This document shows, piece after piece, positions 44,401 through 44,931 of a DNA stretch of 44,931 nt (the stretch's first letter is position 1; every line of letters starts with the position of its first letter). The notes under the pieces were generated by a model. The model was not told where the DNA came from. It did not search any database and was given only the letters and a program-made list of their open reading frames with translations. Location of the stretch: positions 1-44,931 of the forward strand of contig JAKSDL010000088.1 of the NCBI GenBank assembly GCA_022360105.1, given 5' to 3'. The DNA is from Pseudomonadota bacterium (GTDB taxonomy: Bacteria; SAR324; XYD2-FULL-50-16; JAHJRI01). The translations under genes and the position numbers were made by a program.

Positions 44401-44643
44401 AGAAGTAAGAAAACAGGATTGGTCTCGTTGAGAGTCGATGATTCGGATTCGGTATCGGAGAATATGGGACGCGGCGTGACACTGGAAGATTCTGAGCAGT
44501 TCACAATCGGTTCTGTCAATACAGGAGGGAACTATTTCAAAGGGGACATTGCAGAAATCATTCTGCTTGACAAGGCCCTTTCTCATGAAGAGTCGGAGAA
44601 GATCAGACTGTATTTGGCAAAAAAATGGGACATAGGACAATAA
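38431..44643 (+). CDS. Second baseplate J-like protein (Afp12-type) with LamG-like array
   Basis: A 2070-aa protein. The N-terminal ~700 residues match Afp12-type baseplate proteins: 'VNWEYLRKKGLEHLQEVTG', 'IWTDYNIHDPGVTLLEALCY' with 'GIEDLDSRI', 'DYRKLLIDIPGVKNAWLERE', 'RRAQAKQLRGYLLFFEQIL' and 'WDNFHVVEHILFRP'. From residue 722 onward come five concanavalin-A/LamG-like domains beginning near 722, 951, 1175, 1437 and 1686. Each opens with a 'P-[IV]-x-H-L-D-A' strand and ends in 'Y-L-[SA]-x-K/E-W-x-I'. The fifth is interrupted by a ~150-aa insert containing two 'DIWNxLKE..xDDxGxVL' units (about 1790-1925). Such folds usually bind glycans. It ends 21 bases before the tape-measure start and begins 19 bases after the fibre stop. 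Confidence 0.9.
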   Translation: MVDSLTNSNTPVNWEYLRKKGLEHLQEVTGHIWTDYNIHDPGVTLLEALCYGIEDLDSRISENIESVLSDESGKLKGRFFSPGEILTINPVTINDYRKLLIDIPGVKNAWLERETDIDPDIYYDKDNNALLYDYSAKAQKILLNGLYRVHIEKENNLEKEYAKNEQVLREEVKSKLHAHRNLCEDFEDIRIVEEEVVSLYSDIQIDEDSDANEVIAWVYFELMQFVSPRIQHYSLKQMLNKGKSIEQIFNGPSLENGFIDDDELGIGYKRRELHTSDLIRIIMSHPSVKDVRNLFVSNIPNPGPADKQEWALVLDDTKALVLEPFNGQHLRLFKNNAKTPVDAVIVSEKIKALVQKSKNKINESTSSTPPVLSEKTELFSTYDAISPHLPSNYGISETGLPSAASTKRRAQAKQLRGYLLFFEQILINYLKQLESFKDVFALNQNRDDIIKTYFSRLLPESIWADNFAEVIEGYQYVEDNTNSNKLANESAFNRKNRILNHLLSLFNEKFADYALFGYQFNKFTSLDPLLKKSRFLDAKAGLLENYPKLSYNKYRTFNILDNTNKETNVAGLKNLIASKLGFDAHTRELDQTDEWDNFHVVEHILFRPKGEQTLDFVCAETILEDFQPDPYSYRVSYVIPKGIERFKDSSFRQLVYETIEEETPAHINYNVLEFDGDQLQSFKEVYSGFLNELETINQNESDQYNSSRNTLINLLEIGRVKLPVLHLSAKNVSALNDPADPPEDGEIISVWKDLSFNHNDILPTAGSAVTSIKEDQKLPVVRFTDNNQLLLNKQAFETEFTIGIVYKATIAANDQESLFQLLASNNNASVGLGVSIKNNGNVVVSLESEEVELESTLGLSHMLIFSGNFENGELRVVLDGTVHDFKVPQFWVKTAAPEQLYFGSTKAGITLDVGEIVLLDSSLFGPRKRKLEEYLSEEWSIALSAVSSIQKPILHLDADAISSVKRDISSGKTESWQDLSESRIDAIQGVEFNRPIYNQNALANRPSLQFKGSSSLIIDSTGNPLIGDRFSIGIVYKSDKSEGQILSGTGNAGKGFEINIGKNGAVTLKAESDESVIYSSLGSPHILIISGQLIQNTYKISLYLDGQSIVDGTFFNPLMFNIGSELLTLGQNLTGEIGEVIIFDEELSLLNRQRLEDFLSIKWKVDTTGVNPITKPIVHLDPSRLTTVLLEDNKVARLNDIGPYGNHAIQNSEKRRPEFAPAILNQLGSVVFTQIETIEDYHDDSLIIDRTIQDDFTIFVVFRPDSTHFLGSNSELDGKDVTPLTHWTEGVAVVDADCSGYFNDFGISFGKIGDKMVVMAGIGHRQAKDHTLQSGELEFNQTALVSLSRIKENGEVNLYVNGLLHKTADLTDGAKLNDARFIKVGAFNSEGIPFRGQIGEIIVLDHVLKDHDRQRIEKYLANKWSITIRRIPVNTADLWLHLDANEKETIYYDTDRKVSDWEDTNFLDYATAQQVDQDFKPVYVPEGMNSLPALRFNNTYLEIASQLGQKPEFTLAIVFNALSWGNSHPNSSTSQYGAGIIDNYLSNHPDKGFGIYTKQSVETGSAGLTVRVGNQSSETDFSLQTPHIAIVKGNSNSGVVHTYIDGLKLSDSIDLSRNVNLEMADLLSIGATHDENQAEREGYFHGDIAEIIITNNEIDTRERQLLEKYLSDKWKIDISGVNNIIRPILHLDASKLDTILFKESTGKVEKWLDTNLHDYAATQPTGNLRPVFVEAGQNDLPVIRFDQSSLIVPGLVQDDFTIILVYKTDIGIDVNEYMPIAPDAFEDLTMVSSSLSQDIWNHLKEDQGLIDDDGKVLPTFTPKEPGFSLNLTHFDFSATKQSIENSVFDTLTEFKNLKIVVPGDEFMSIDGINKTLSLDIWNKLKELNHLDDYGSVLSVITKGDATFDIYLNHLVESALIQIIMADNWFEGVGLFDGNSPGDKFDLNKRDFGLLIGKDSNLIAGIGVIGGDENAISVASSLNHFHIALFTRSKKTGLVSLRVDDSDSVSENMGRGVTLEDSEQFTIGSVNTGGNYFKGDIAEIILLDKALSHEESEKIRLYLAKKWDIGQ
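40594..44640 (+). repeat. Five tandem LamG/ConA-like domains
   Basis: Domain starts at nucleotides ~40594, 41281, 41953, 42739 and 43486 encode LPVLHLSAK, KPILHLDADA, KPIVHLDPS, DLWLHLDAN and RPILHLDASK. Domain ends encode YLSEEWSI, FLSIKWKV, YLANKWSI, YLSDKWKI and YLAKKWDI. They are diverged at DNA level. The fifth is split by an insertion. Confidence 0.88.
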
Positions 44644-44664
44644 ATCTCTGATTTTGTATTAACC

Positions 44665-44931
44665 ATGGAACAACATCACATTATTAAAAGACAAGTGTTA
44701 GATATCGGTCTGGAATCAGATGTTGAATCATTTTTATTCCAGGGGAGACTGAGGGATATTTATTTTAATGAAATTGTTCCTGCACTGGAGCAATGCTGCA
44801 ATGAAATAGATGACTCTTCTGAAGTGTATAAAATAAACAAATTGGAACTCGATTTAGGTTTTGTCGATAAGAATAATCTTATTGAGGATTTTAGGTCAAA
44901 AGTTCTCAAGCAGTTTTATGAAGGATTAAGC
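44665..44931 (+). CDS. Contractile injection system tape-measure protein, 5' part (cut by window)
   Basis: The ATG at 44665 opens a frame that runs off the window end after 89 codons. The sequence 'HHIIKRQVLDIGLESDVESF' continuing 'LFQGRLRDIYFNEIVPALEQ' and 'VYKINKLELDLGFVD' is the characteristic N-terminus of eCIS tape-measure proteins (Afp14-type, CIS_TMP). These set tube length during assembly. In other loci the AAA+ ATPase (Afp15) and tail terminator (Afp16) follow, which would place them beyond this window. Confidence 0.88.
   Translation, partial: MEQHHIIKRQVLDIGLESDVESFLFQGRLRDIYFNEIVPALEQCCNEIDDSSEVYKINKLELDLGFVDKNNLIEDFRSKVLKQFYEGLS

Overview
The window is AT-rich bacterial DNA dominated by an extracellular contractile injection system (eCIS, the antifeeding-prophage/PVC type of phage-tail-like particle). 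The organism cannot be fixed. Shine-Dalgarno sites of the AGGAG type precede many genes. The large eCIS proteins and a small truncated secreted protein resemble Bacteroidota/FCB-group families, so an FCB-type bacterium is my best guess. No rRNA, tRNA, CRISPR array, integrase or recognisable transposase gene was seen.

Left part, about 0.4-4.6 kb, minus strand: a radical SAM protein with an 18-base A/T homopolymer inside its coding region, an unrecognised 302-aa protein, and two adjacent copies of a geranylgeranyl-reductase-type FAD oxidoreductase. One copy lacks its C-terminal half and the other carries a one-base frameshift. A truncated secreted protein and three copies of a short dispersed repeat follow.

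4.9-9.9 kb, minus strand: a giant (1494 aa) DUF4157 'eCIS core domain' protein ending in a WHH/HNH-type nuclease, followed by a SUKH (SMI1/KNR4) immunity-type gene. This looks like an eCIS-linked polymorphic toxin with its immunity protein.

10.1-16.1 kb: a small plus-strand gene, a terminator, and a compact minus-strand operon. In order of transcription the operon encodes a ribbon-helix-helix protein, a 465-aa protein with a disordered middle, an HK97-type phage major capsid protein, a capsid cement (DUF2190-like) protein, an unknown 346-aa protein and three membrane proteins. No portal, terminase or integrase is present. A capsid operon ending in membrane proteins and sitting between an eCIS toxin and an eCIS structural operon is the most unusual feature here.

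16.1-19.75 kb: a gene-poor AT-rich stretch, a hypothetical gene and a membrane metalloprotease (HELGH) on the minus strand.

19.75-44.93 kb, plus strand: the eCIS structural operon. It encodes sheath, tube, second tube protein, DUF5908, tube-adaptor protein, VgrG-like spike, gp25 wedge, a 2422-aa baseplate J-like protein, a fibre-assembly-chaperone-like protein, a 1612-aa fibre, a 2070-aa second J-like (Afp12-type) protein carrying five LamG/ConA-like domains, and the start of the tape-measure protein, cut by the window edge. No PAAR tip gene is visible, and the AAA+ ATPase and tail terminator would have to lie outside the window. The baseplate J protein and the fibre share an unusual ~105-130-aa repeat. 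With the lectin-like array, this suggests a particle heavily elaborated for surface binding.
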